In this document: one piece after another, positions 1 to 8,275 of the stretch
Numbering within the stretch: position 1 is the stretch's first letter
Layout: each line of letters opens with the position of its first letter
Source of the DNA: Acidobacteriota bacterium
Lineage (GTDB): Bacteria > Acidobacteriota > Blastocatellia > RBC074
Length of the DNA: 64,000 nt
Assembly (NCBI GenBank): GCA_016715865.1
Contig: JADJXM010000001.1
Coordinates: 1 to 64,000 of the forward strand
Direction of reading: 5' to 3'
The notes under the pieces: generated by a model
The model's database searches: none
What the model saw: only the letters and a program-made list of their open reading frames with translations
What the model was told of the DNA's origin: nothing
Program-made: the position numbers and the translations under genes

Positions 1-24
1 TCAATCGAAGGAGGAGTAAATCAG

Positions 25-476
25 ATGATCGGGCGCTACAAGGAAATTTTCTTCGGCCTCCTGCTTGGTCTGGCGATGTGGATGGCCGATGCATTGATGC
101 ATACGATGATGCCGATGTCTGGCAGCGAACATCAGTCGTCTTTCTGGGTCGAACTTTTAACCTGATGGACCGCAACTCATCACCCGGTTGCTCTTTGCTG
201 GCTTCGCCTTCTTTCAAGGCTGGCTGCTCTGGCGCAGCAACCAGCGCGAACGTGCGGTGCGCGATTTAGAGCGCCGAATGGCAGTCTTTCACGAGCAGGT
301 TATCAATCCGGCAAGCAGCATTCTGGAAGAATGTAGCGCACTGCTCAGAGGCGACGGGTTGAGAGGAGAGAGTGTGGAGCTGGTAAAAGAGATTCGCCAG
401 CACGCTCGCCAGATTGATGATTGCCAAAGATTTCCCGCGTCGCACGGTCTTCTCACCTGCCGGCGAAAAGGAGTGA
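25..476 (+). pseudogene. Membrane protein with DHp-like helical tail, broken by two frameshifts
   Basis: The reading starts at ATG 25 behind a strong GGAGGAG ribosome site (10-16). It begins MIGRYKEIFFGLL and is a paralogue of the intact gene at 827-1309. Near base 160 the frame moves by one, and the sequence continues with a second hydrophobic segment, a basic WRSNQRER stretch and a helical region containing INPASSIL. Near base 418 it shifts again and ends FSPAGEKE at 476. Restoring both shifts gives a protein of about 150 residues aligned end to end with the paralogue. Function is unknown: two membrane segments plus a cytoplasmic helical hairpin. The indels may be sequence errors or real decay. 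Bases 2-19 could be the last codons of an upstream gene. Confidence 0.6.
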
Positions 477-826
477 GGCAGGTTGACCTGGATCAGCTTG
501 CCGCAGGTTGCGGGCTTTGTTTGAAAACAATCGCCCGGCTGTCTGTTTACAACCAGCAAGCGACCCAATTCAACTCCGGCTCAGTCTCACCTTGCCAGAA
601 GTCTTGAGAATTCAATGCGGTTGTGACGGCACGACGCGCGGCATATCTCTTGCCAATAGAGCAAGTCGGGATACCACGCAACTTTGTAATTCGAGAGTGG
701 AAGCTATCGGGAACGAAATCTTTTCAAAGAGATTTGAACTGTTCGTTTGGTTCAATGACTGATTGTAGAAAAGCGGGATTAACCAGCGGCTTGGGTTTGC
801 GATCCTCGAAGTTCTGGGGGGCCATA
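477..826. other. Intergenic region without a supported gene
   Basis: This 350-base stretch separates the two paralogous membrane-protein genes. Short open frames exist in several frames, but none has a convincing ribosome site or a recognisable protein. A single TGTGA half-site lies near 625, without a matching partner. It may hold a promoter for the gene at 827, but I cannot define one. Confidence 0.5.
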
Positions 827-1309
827 ATGGGACGCTACAGAGAAATTGCATACGGCGTGCTGACAGGTCTGAGCATTTGGGTGATTGATGCAATGTTGCA
901 GGCAGGCGGACGCGACCATTTCGGCTTTGACACAGTTGCCAGTGAGATGATTCTGAGTCGCCCGCCTCAATTACTTCTGCGTATTTTGCTGCTGATCATT
1001 TCGGTCGCTTTGGGCTACAGCCTCTGGCAAAGCCGGGAGCGCGAGCGCCGGATGCGCGATCTTCAGACGCTGCTCAAATCTCTTCAGCGCCAAATCGTCA
1101 ATCCATCGCTGCTTATTCTTGGTCACTCGTCCAATCTCGCGCTACGGGAGGGCTGGCCGGTCAGCCGCGAATCGGTCGAGATGTTGAGCGAAATTCAGTG
1201 CAGCGCACGGAAGCTCAACGAAATTATCAAACAATGGCCGGAAACAGATTACACGCCGATGGCAATGGCTGAAAAACAAAGAAAGCAATACAGAACAGGG
1301 GGAGTGTGA
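827..1309 (+). CDS. Two-TM membrane protein with DHp-like helical tail
   Basis: A 160-residue protein starting MGRYREIAYG, with two membrane segments (about residues 7-25 and 45-65), a basic QSRERERR stretch and a long cytoplasmic helical region. That region (LQRQIVNPSLLILGH, then a second helix ending LNEIIKQWPE) resembles the dimerisation hairpin of histidine kinases but lacks the phospho-accepting His and any ATPase domain. The start at 827 follows a G-rich stretch. It sits 21 bases before a Crp/Fnr gene and is the intact copy of the broken gene at 25-476. The resemblance to kinases is my inference; the function is unknown. Confidence 0.7.
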   Translation: MGRYREIAYGVLTGLSIWVIDAMLQAGGRDHFGFDTVASEMILSRPPQLLLRILLLIISVALGYSLWQSRERERRMRDLQTLLKSLQRQIVNPSLLILGHSSNLALREGWPVSRESVEMLSEIQCSARKLNEIIKQWPETDYTPMAMAEKQRKQYRTGGV

Positions 1310-1330
1310 TCTTGATCCGGGAGTAGCTTT

Positions 1331-2047
1331 ATGCATACACCATACGGTTTAGAGATTATTGAAGACTGCCTGACGTGCAAGGTACGCGCTGACCGGATGT
1401 TCTGCGACCTCCCGGCTGAGGCGCTGGCGGCATTTGATGCGATCACGTATGCGAACCTGCATCCGCACGGCGCAGTGTTATTTGTTGAAGGGCAGGAGCC
1501 GCGCGGGGTATATGTGGTCTGTAGCGGTCGCGTGAAGCTTTCGACTTGCAGCACGGATGGCAAGACGATCATCACGGACATCGCCGAGCCGGGAGAACTC
1601 CTGGGCTTGAGCGCGACCGTCTCAGGACAGCCGCACGAGGTGACGGCTGAAATGCTGGAGCCGGGCCAAACCAATTTCGTCAAGCGCGAAGAGTTCATGC
1701 GGTTTCTGCGAGAGCATGGCGAAGCCAGCCTGAAAGTGGCTGAGCACTTGAGCCGCAACTATCACACGGCCTGCCAAAAGATACGTTCGCTGGGATTGTC
1801 GTCTACCGCATCGGAAAAGTTAGCCAGGCTGCTTATTGAATGGGCGGCCAATGGAGTAGAGACCGATCAGGGCACGCGCCTGAAGCTGACGCTGACACAG
1901 GAAGAGATTGCCGAACTCATCGGCACATCGCGCGAAACGGTGACGCGGCTCTTCAGTGATTTCAAGAAGAAGCAGATCGTGCATCTGAAAGGCTCAACGC
2001 TGACGATTCGCAATCGAGATGCGTTGCAATCGCTCATTCACTCCTGA
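1331..2047 (+). CDS. Crp/Fnr-family regulator, copy 1
   Basis: A 238-residue transcription regulator: N-terminal cysteine segment, cyclic-nucleotide-type beta-roll (about 30-115), dimer helix and C-terminal winged helix-turn-helix (about 175-225) with recognition helix SRETVTRLF. Cysteines at 13, 16 and 25 recall the FNR iron-sulfur segment, but the position matching FNR Cys122 is Gly112, so a full [4Fe-4S] ligand set is doubtful. C64 and C73 are also present. The start at 1331 follows GGGAG. It is about half identical to the next gene, pointing to local duplication. The effector (oxygen, NO, redox or nucleotide) cannot be read from the sequence. Confidence 0.88.
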   Translation: MHTPYGLEIIEDCLTCKVRADRMFCDLPAEALAAFDAITYANLHPHGAVLFVEGQEPRGVYVVCSGRVKLSTCSTDGKTIITDIAEPGELLGLSATVSGQPHEVTAEMLEPGQTNFVKREEFMRFLREHGEASLKVAEHLSRNYHTACQKIRSLGLSSTASEKLARLLIEWAANGVETDQGTRLKLTLTQEEIAELIGTSRETVTRLFSDFKKKQIVHLKGSTLTIRNRDALQSLIHS

Positions 2048-2071
2048 TTGTCAGACAGTTTCGGCCTTCTC

Positions 2072-2136
2072 TGTGACGACTGTCACATTGCAACGTGATC
2101 TGCCTCATAGTTTCCCCAACCAAAAGTTCTTAAAGT
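2072..2136 (+). promoter_or_regulatory. Crp/Fnr-type operator and promoter before regulator copy 2
   Basis: A perfect palindrome TGTGACGACTGTCACA (2072-2087) matches the Crp consensus TGTGA-N6-TCACA. A likely -10 TAAAGT is at 2131-2136, with a weak -35 TAGTTT at 2108-2113 (17-base spacer). The palindrome centre is 51.5 bases before the -10, i.e. near -63, as in a class I activated promoter. The same geometry is seen at 2942-3006, which supports both. It would drive the regulator at 2169. Confidence 0.7.
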
Positions 2137-2168
2137 GGCGTGTATGACTAAGACGGGGAGGAGTCTTT

Positions 2169-2888
2169 ATGCGCTCACCATACGATCTGGAAATCTCAGA
2201 GACCTGCCACGGCTGCAAATTTTGCGCGGAACGTCTCTTCCGAAACCTTCCTGCATCAACGCTTCACGCTTTCGACGCCATCAAATCACTAAGTCTTTAT
2301 CCCAAAGGAGCCACATTGTTTGTGGAGGGGCAGCAGCCACGCGGTGTTTATGTTCTGTGCGCGGGGCGCGCCAAGCTGACGGCCAGCTCGCCTGAAGGGA
2401 AAACAGTCATTGCGCGTCTGGCTGAACCGGGAGAGGTGCTGGGATTGAGTGCGACGATTTCCGGCGAGCCGTATCAACTGACGGCAGAGACCATCGAGCC
2501 TTGTCAGGCTGATTTCGTCAGACGCGATGACTTTCTGCGATATTTGCGCGAACAGCCGGAAGTATGCCTGCGGGTGATTGAGATGTTGAGCGAAATCCTG
2601 CGCGCGGCGCACACGCAGATTCGGTCTTTCGGGAAAACCAACTCCGCCGCCGAGCGCCTGGCAGGGCTATTACTCTGCTGGGGTGAGCGAATGGGAGATC
2701 GAACGCAGGAAGGCATTCATCTGAAGCTGCCACTCACCCACCAGGAGATTGCGCAGATGATCGGCGCCTCCCGCGAAACCGTTTCGCGGTTGTTAGGTGA
2801 GTTGAGGCATCAGCGAATCATCTCTCTCAACGGATCGGGCTTGCTCATCAGAGACAGAGACGCCCTTTCGTCAAAAGCCGGACACTGA
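2169..2888 (+). CDS. Crp/Fnr-family regulator, copy 2 (FNR-like cysteines)
   Basis: A 239-residue paralogue of the previous gene with the same layout. Cysteines 13, 16 and 19 form an N-terminal cluster and Cys112 (in IEPCQADF) aligns with FNR Cys122, so this copy has a plausible four-ligand set for an oxygen-sensitive [4Fe-4S] cluster. The recognition helix SRETVSRLL has the E-x-x-S-R pattern of FNR. The start at 2169 follows GGGGAGGAG. A Crp-type palindrome lies upstream of the gene and another between it and the cytochrome operon, so autoregulation and control of the operon are likely. The cluster assignment is inference. Confidence 0.9.
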   Translation: MRSPYDLEISETCHGCKFCAERLFRNLPASTLHAFDAIKSLSLYPKGATLFVEGQQPRGVYVLCAGRAKLTASSPEGKTVIARLAEPGEVLGLSATISGEPYQLTAETIEPCQADFVRRDDFLRYLREQPEVCLRVIEMLSEILRAAHTQIRSFGKTNSAAERLAGLLLCWGERMGDRTQEGIHLKLPLTHQEIAQMIGASRETVSRLLGELRHQRIISLNGSGLLIRDRDALSSKAGH

Positions 2889-2941
2889 ATCACCCACTCC
2901 AATCACTTCTCTTTCTTTTTTTCCGCTTATTCATCTCGATT

Positions 2942-3006
2942 TGTGATGTGCGTCACGCTGCCTGGTGACAAAGATCGTACTTTTGCCAGCCACCAACTTC
3001 TATAGT
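2942..3006 (+). promoter_or_regulatory. Crp/Fnr-type operator and promoter of the cytochrome-porin operon
   Basis: The palindrome TGTGATGTGCGTCACG (2942-2957) matches TGTGA-N6-TCACA in 9 of 10 conserved bases. A -10 TATAGT is at 3001-3006, with -35 TACTTT at 2978-2983. Centre to -10 is 51.5 bases, identical to the promoter at 2072-2136, and the two -35 elements differ by one base. This is strong internal evidence for a shared activator. The leader to the ATG at 3093 is about 80 bases. Confidence 0.72.
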
Positions 3007-3092
3007 TCACATCAGGAAAGGACAAGCTGCCGAACAAGAGTTTTCTCGCGCCTCAAGATAGAGGCTAATGCTCAGGCGGAGAAGAGGTTTCC

Positions 3093-5165
3093 ATGAATCA
3101 AAACAAAAAAATACTGAACAGAATCATCAAGCTGGTTTTTCTGACATCAATATTGATATTGGCTGCGCCTTTATGGATGACAATCACAAGAGATAATGAA
3201 TTCAAAGTCGAGGCGAACCCTGCGTGGTCACGCAAGTACAACGCGCAATGCACGCTCTGTCACACGACGTATCCACGATTGAACCGTACTGGCTATGAAT
3301 TCAAACGTCTCGGTTATCGTCTGCCCAAAGAAGTTGAGGCAAAGGACAAAGGCAAAACGCCCGAGTTGCAGCGCACTGGCAGTGGCAAGGCCGATCATCA
3401 GACTTACGTCATTGAGCCGACGGGCTACAAGCCGGAGGCGGCGACATCGTTGAGTGAACAGGGACTGGCGCTGTTTGAAAAGCTCAACTGCGCTGGTTGC
3501 CACACAATCAGCAACAGTGGCGGGCGCATCGGGCCTCCGCTTGATGGCGTTGGCGGGCGCCGCGAGAAAGACTTTCTGATGGCGCACCTCACCAATCCTG
3601 AAGAACACACCAGGAAGTTTCCTGAGCTACACGGCAATCAGCCCAATCGCATGCCGCATCCGCACGTACCACCCGATGAGATCAAAGCATTGGTGGCATA
3701 TCTGCTAACGTTGTCCGATCCACCCGCCGGGTTCCGCGTCAACCCGCACGCGCACAGTGAAGTGTCCGAAGCAGCAGTCCTGAAAGCGGATTTCGTTCCT
3801 GCCGTAGCGACTGATGCGAGTCGCGCCGGGCAAAAGCTCTATTTCGAGATGGGCTGCGCGGCTTGCCACACGATCAACAAAGTCGGCGGGCAGTTTGGCC
3901 CGAAACTCGACGGCATCGGCGCGCGCCGCAGCCGTGAGTTCATTGCTGCCCATATCACTAATCCACAAGTCCATACCGAAAAATTTCCGGGCGAGCATGC
4001 CGCATCGGCAGCGATGCCTCCGACCAGCGCGACGCCGGAACAGATCAAACAGATCGCCGATTTCCTGATGACGCTGCCGCCGCAGGAAGAAGACTTCGTC
4101 CCACCAAAGACTCGTCTTCAGGACTATTTCGCGGTTTCTTACCTGCCGGGAATCGAGATCGAGAAAGAGGGAGGCGATACCAAAACCACCTACGAAAAGC
4201 GCGAATTGATTATCTACGCCGCTGGTCCCATCGGGCGCAACTTTTCGTTCTTCGTCCAGCCGCTCCCCTTGAGCGAAGAGAAAGGCTTCATGGGCAAGTT
4301 CGAGATGATGCAGGGGCTGTTCAACTACGGCGGCGCGCGCAACTTTATGCAGGTGCGCTTCGGCCAACTTTTCAACTTACGCAATGCGGGCTTCGGCCCG
4401 ACCGACCGCGGCCTGACTGAGTCGCTGCCATTCATCTTTCAACCGTCCAACGGCTTCAATCCCGCAGGGCTGGGGCGCGGCGCGTCGTTCGAATATACGC
4501 TCAGCGGTACGACGACCATCAAGGCTTTCGGCAATTACAACGAGCCGGTTGAAGTTGAGAAAGAAGAAGAGGCGGCGACAGCGGGAAAAGGCTTGCAGTC
4601 GTTTCGCCAGGCGCGGCCAAGCGCCGCCGCTTTGCTTAACAATGAAGGCGAGTTGGAGTTTCGCCGCCCGCGCCTGTACGGCTTCGTCTTTGAGAAAGTG
4701 ATCGGCAAGCAGGGCCTGAGCGGCGTGCAGTTTGAATACGCCGGCGGACGCCTGCCGTTTCTGCTTGGCGACGTGAGGCAGAATCCGTTGCAGTTTCAAC
4801 GCTACTCGTTCTTTGCCAACAAAACGTTCCAGGACGGCAAGAACTTCGAGCGCATCAACGCGATGTTCGGCGTCTCGCTGCTGCGCGATCAGCGATTCTT
4901 CGGGATTGACGCGGAGCAGCGCAGTCGCGGCTGGGGCTACTTTGTCGAACTGGATACGATTCCTGTCGTCAACCATCTGAGCCTGTTTGCGCGCTACGAC
5001 CAACTGCGCCCGACGACGCTTCTCTCCGAGAATACGCTGCGGGGCGGGACGTTCGGAATACTCTTCGACCCGATCAAATACGGGCGTATGTCGTTTGAGT
5101 ATCAGCGACTGGTCAATGGACAAACTGCCAACCGGTTCCGCATCGGCTGGCAGTTGAACTTCTAA
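3093..5165 (+). CDS. Three-haem outer-membrane cytochrome-porin (Cyc2-like fusion)
   Basis: A 690-residue exported protein. After a signal anchor (residues 11-30) comes a haem site C53-x-x-C56-H57 followed by PRLNRTGYEF and GYR, the pattern of the N-terminal haem segment in Cyc2-type fused cytochrome-porins. Two tandem class I cytochrome c domains follow (CAGCH 133-137 and CAACH 255-259), each with a likely axial Met (M187, M308). From about residue 345 the sequence alternates like a beta-barrel and ends in Phe after RIGWQLN, a typical outer-membrane insertion signal. I infer an outer-membrane electron conduit. It is the first gene of a bc-type operon and has its own Crp/Fnr promoter. The direction of electron flow and the substrate are unknown. 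Confidence 0.82.
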   Translation: MNQNKKILNRIIKLVFLTSILILAAPLWMTITRDNEFKVEANPAWSRKYNAQCTLCHTTYPRLNRTGYEFKRLGYRLPKEVEAKDKGKTPELQRTGSGKADHQTYVIEPTGYKPEAATSLSEQGLALFEKLNCAGCHTISNSGGRIGPPLDGVGGRREKDFLMAHLTNPEEHTRKFPELHGNQPNRMPHPHVPPDEIKALVAYLLTLSDPPAGFRVNPHAHSEVSEAAVLKADFVPAVATDASRAGQKLYFEMGCAACHTINKVGGQFGPKLDGIGARRSREFIAAHITNPQVHTEKFPGEHAASAAMPPTSATPEQIKQIADFLMTLPPQEEDFVPPKTRLQDYFAVSYLPGIEIEKEGGDTKTTYEKRELIIYAAGPIGRNFSFFVQPLPLSEEKGFMGKFEMMQGLFNYGGARNFMQVRFGQLFNLRNAGFGPTDRGLTESLPFIFQPSNGFNPAGLGRGASFEYTLSGTTTIKAFGNYNEPVEVEKEEEAATAGKGLQSFRQARPSAAALLNNEGELEFRRPRLYGFVFEKVIGKQGLSGVQFEYAGGRLPFLLGDVRQNPLQFQRYSFFANKTFQDGKNFERINAMFGVSLLRDQRFFGIDAEQRSRGWGYFVELDTIPVVNHLSLFARYDQLRPTTLLSENTLRGGTFGILFDPIKYGRMSFEYQRLVNGQTANRFRIGWQLNF

Positions 5166-5182
5166 ACAAAGAGGAAACATAG

Positions 5183-5542
5183 ATGAAGCTACTGATCAAA
5201 AAACTGGTTGGCGTCGCTTTCGCAGGCATCGCATTGTCCATCGCGGTTTCATTGACACACGCGACGCGGACAGCGACCGCATCATTCGATGGCAATGCAG
5301 CGGTGCTCTTCAAAGACAAGTGCGCCTCTTGTCACGGCGAAGATGGAATGGGCAATACGCCGCCGGGGAAACAGTTGAAGGTGCGCAACCTGCGCTCCGC
5401 CGAAGTGCAAAAGCAATCGGATGCGCAACTGGCTGCCGTTATCGCAAAAGGCAAAGACAAGATGCCGCCTTTTGAAAAGAGCTTGAACAAAGAGCAGATC
5501 AATCAACTGGTGGCGCATATCCGCCAATTCGGCAAGAAATAA
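5183..5542 (+). CDS. Small periplasmic class I cytochrome c
   Basis: A 119-residue protein with a Sec signal peptide (residues 1-28) and one cytochrome c domain: C47-x-x-C50-H51 and a likely axial Met in KMPPFE. It lies 17 bases after the porin gene behind AGAGGAAA and overlaps the Rieske start by one base, so the genes are almost certainly co-transcribed. It probably carries electrons in the periplasm between the bc complex and the cytochrome-porin; that role is inferred from position. Confidence 0.9.
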   Translation: MKLLIKKLVGVAFAGIALSIAVSLTHATRTATASFDGNAAVLFKDKCASCHGEDGMGNTPPGKQLKVRNLRSAEVQKQSDAQLAAVIAKGKDKMPPFEKSLNKEQINQLVAHIRQFGKK

Positions 5543-6189
5543 TGAGCGCGGCGACGAGCCAGCAACCAAAGGATCAAACGATGGAGAGAGAGGATCAATC
5601 AATTGAGGCTGGGACACAGCAGAGCGAAGGGAGAGCGCAACTAGCCGCTCCGCTCGAGAGGCGATCATTTCTCGGCCTGTTGTTCGGCGTCGGTTCTGTC
5701 GGCGTCACGGCGCTTATCAGCATTGGCGTTGCCAGCATCAGTGCGTTGCTCTCGGTTCCAATCGTGCGTTTTGTGCTGCACCCACTTTCGGCCAAGACCA
5801 CTGAAACCGCGTGGTCGGAGATCGGCGCGGCGGAAGAGTTCTCCGCGATCACTATACCGGTCAAGCGGCTGATGACGGTTGAGCAACGCGATGGTTGGCG
5901 CAAGGTTATTTCGGAGAAGTCGGTCTACGTGACGAAAGGCAAAGACGGACAATTGCGTGTGCTTTCGGCAATCTGCACCCATCTCGGCTGCTCGGTTCCG
6001 TGGATTGAAGCAAAGGGGCAATTCATCTGTCCGTGCCATAACGGTGTGTTTGCGCCCGATGGCGCACTCATTTCAGGGCCGCCGCCACGCGGTCTGGATG
6101 AACTCGAAACAAAGATCGAGGGCGGGCGGCTCCTGGTGCGCTACCAGTACTTCCGCCAGCTCGTCCCGACCAAGGAAGTTATTGCCTGA
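5542..6189 (+). CDS. Rieske iron-sulfur protein of a bc-type complex
   Basis: A 215-residue protein with an N-terminal RRSFLG Tat-like motif (R40-R41), one membrane anchor (about 44-75) and a Rieske domain: C145-T-H147-L-G-C150 and C163-P-C165-H166, the two Cys/two His ligand set plus the stabilising disulfide cysteines. A glycine-proline loop (SGPPPRGL) follows, as in quinol-oxidising Rieske proteins. The start overlaps the cytochrome c stop (TAATG), indicating translational coupling. The partner is the cytochrome b next door. Confidence 0.95.
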   Translation: MSAATSQQPKDQTMEREDQSIEAGTQQSEGRAQLAAPLERRSFLGLLFGVGSVGVTALISIGVASISALLSVPIVRFVLHPLSAKTTETAWSEIGAAEEFSAITIPVKRLMTVEQRDGWRKVISEKSVYVTKGKDGQLRVLSAICTHLGCSVPWIEAKGQFICPCHNGVFAPDGALISGPPPRGLDELETKIEGGRLLVRYQYFRQLVPTKEVIA

Positions 6190-6210
6190 GCAGATGGGAG
6201 AAGACGAATA

Positions 6211-7689
6211 ATGAATCAATCGCTCACAACTCAGGAAGGATCAAAGCTGGCGAACAGGTCACGCACGAGCCGTGTGTTTGAGTGGTTCGATGAACGCACC
6301 GGAATCAACAAGCTGCTCGGCAAGGCTCTCGACGAACCGATCCCTGGCGGCGTGCGCTTCGCTTACATCTTCGGCTCCGGGCTGCTCTTTCTCTTCATCT
6401 CACAGGTGATTACGGGTGTGTTCCTGGCAATCTATTACGTGCCTTCGGCTGACCACGCACACACTACGGTCGCCTACATCACGAAAGAGGTCACCGCTGG
6501 ATCGTTCCTGCGCAGCCTTCATTCTTATGGATCAAGCGCGGTAGTGGTCGTCCTTCTTCTGCACGTACTGCAAACCTTCGTTTACGGCTCATACAAAGGG
6601 CGGCGTGAACTATTGTGGATCGCGGGCTGCGTGCTTTTTGCGTTGATGGCCGGGATGGCTTTTACCGGCTACCTGCTGCCATGGGATCAGAAAGCCTATT
6701 TCGCCACTGCGGTCGGCACGAACATCGCGAGCGAAGTACCGCTCGTGGGCGAAGGAATCAAGCGGCTGATGCGCGGCGGCGCGGATATGGGGACGCTGAC
6801 CCTCTCGCGTTTCTTCGTCGCGCATGTCTTTCTGATCCCCTCTGTCATCTTCTTTTTCGTCGCTATTCACATCTACCTGTTCCGCAAAGCAGGCGCGGCA
6901 GGCCCGATTAGCGAAGACCCGATTGCGCCGAAGCAAAAGGCCGAGAGCTTCTACCCGCGACAGTTACTAATGGATCTGGTCTTTTCACTGCTGCTGATTA
7001 CTGCGTTGAGTGTCTTCTCCTGGCTCGTTCCGGCAGAGTTAGGCCCGAAGGCCAATCCGTCTGACACACAATTCCTGCCGCGCCCTGAATGGTACTACCG
7101 CCCGATGTTTCATTGGCTGAAATTCTGGCAAGGCTCGCAGTCGTTTATCGGAATCATCGTAATCCCAACAATTGTAATCGTGCTCTTTGTTGGCCTGCCA
7201 TTTATTGATCGAAAGCTGGAACGCCGCCCCTGGAAGCGCCCGGTTGGTGTCATCGTATTTGCGCTTGTCTTTCTCTCCTTCGTGACACTCGGCGTGCTCA
7301 GCTACCGCGATGACCGTCGTAATCCTGCAGTGGCGGCGCAGATTGCCAAACAGCGCAAGGAGACGGAAGAGTTCATGCGCACGCCTTTCGAGCCAGAGAC
7401 AGCAAGCTCTTCGCTTGCTGCAGCGAACATCGCACTGGCTGACCCGTTAGCCGCACAAGGCAAAACTATCTTCGAGGCGCAGTCATGTAACTCCTGTCAC
7501 GGCGATGGGGGCATCGGCACGCCTGCCGGGGCGAAACTCATCGGCGTCGGCGCAAAGATGTCGCCCGACCAGTTGATTACTGTGTTGAGGCAGCCGACCG
7601 CAAAGATGGCAGAAGGCGGAATGACTCCGCTGAAATGGAAGGACGATGATATGAAAGCAGTGGTTGCTTACCTGAGGAGTCTCAAATAG
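6211..7689 (+). CDS. Cytochrome b fused to C-terminal cytochrome c
   Basis: A 492-residue protein combining the cytochrome b core, the subunit IV-like half and a haem c domain. Four haem b ligands are H104/H118 and H205/H220, with 13 and 14 intervening residues, the spacing of b6-type proteins. The quinol-site motif reads PEWYY. The C-terminal domain has C426-x-x-C429-H430 and several candidate Met ligands. With the Rieske protein it forms a compact bc complex whose cytochrome c1 role is probably filled by the fused domain. It ends 15 bases before a universal-stress gene. Confidence 0.93.
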   Translation: MNQSLTTQEGSKLANRSRTSRVFEWFDERTGINKLLGKALDEPIPGGVRFAYIFGSGLLFLFISQVITGVFLAIYYVPSADHAHTTVAYITKEVTAGSFLRSLHSYGSSAVVVVLLLHVLQTFVYGSYKGRRELLWIAGCVLFALMAGMAFTGYLLPWDQKAYFATAVGTNIASEVPLVGEGIKRLMRGGADMGTLTLSRFFVAHVFLIPSVIFFFVAIHIYLFRKAGAAGPISEDPIAPKQKAESFYPRQLLMDLVFSLLLITALSVFSWLVPAELGPKANPSDTQFLPRPEWYYRPMFHWLKFWQGSQSFIGIIVIPTIVIVLFVGLPFIDRKLERRPWKRPVGVIVFALVFLSFVTLGVLSYRDDRRNPAVAAQIAKQRKETEEFMRTPFEPETASSSLAAANIALADPLAAQGKTIFEAQSCNSCHGDGGIGTPAGAKLIGVGAKMSPDQLITVLRQPTAKMAEGGMTPLKWKDDDMKAVVAYLRSLK

Positions 7690-7703
7690 CAAGAGGAGGA
7701 GAG

Positions 7704-8225
7704 ATGTTGACTATCAATAAGATTCTTTGCCCAACCGATTTCAGCGAGCCTTCGTACGAAGGGATCAAATACGCGATTGGGCTTGCCAGGCGCTTTGGGA
7801 GTGAGTTGAGTCTGGTTCACGTAGTGCCAGTTGTGCCATCGCTTCCGCCCGATCCGAATTTCGTCTTTAAGGTGCCGGAATATGAGCGCGCATTGCAACT
7901 GGAAGCAGGAAAGAAGCTCAACGAATTGATCGAACAACGGATACCCAAAGAAATAAAGGCGCGCGCCCTGCTCGGGCACGGAGACGCCGACAGTGAGATG
8001 GCGCGGATCGCTGAGGATGATGGCACAGAACGGCTCAAACGTCTGGCGCTTCGTGGAACTGCAAGTGAGATAGTGCGGATCGCTGAGGATGATGGCGCAG
8101 ACCTCATCGTCATCGCCACACATGGTCTGACGGGCTGGCGTCATCTTGTCTTCGGCTCGGTTGCCGAGAAGGTTGTGAGGATGGCTTCCTGCCCTGTGCT
8201 GACAGTTCGAGCGCCGCGCGAGTAA
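7704..8225 (+). CDS. Universal stress protein with internal repeat
   Basis: A 173-residue UspA-family protein. It has the N-terminal ILCPTDFS strand, the C-terminal GSVAEKVV nucleotide-binding region and the ending CPVLTVRAP. The segment SEMARIAEDDG recurs 24 residues later as SEIVRIAEDDG; at DNA level the copies are 72 bases apart (7992 and 8064), so a short in-frame duplication lengthened the middle of the protein. The start follows AGGAGGAG. It lies directly behind the bc operon and may share its transcript. Confidence 0.9.
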   Translation: MLTINKILCPTDFSEPSYEGIKYAIGLARRFGSELSLVHVVPVVPSLPPDPNFVFKVPEYERALQLEAGKKLNELIEQRIPKEIKARALLGHGDADSEMARIAEDDGTERLKRLALRGTASEIVRIAEDDGADLIVIATHGLTGWRHLVFGSVAEKVVRMASCPVLTVRAPRE

Positions 8226-8275
8226 AGAAACATTCACATTTCAAAAAACAAGAACGATTACCTAAGGAGCGAATC

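Noticed and set aside
508..762. Open frames in the gap between the two membrane-protein paralogues
   Set aside because: No family resemblance and no ribosome site.
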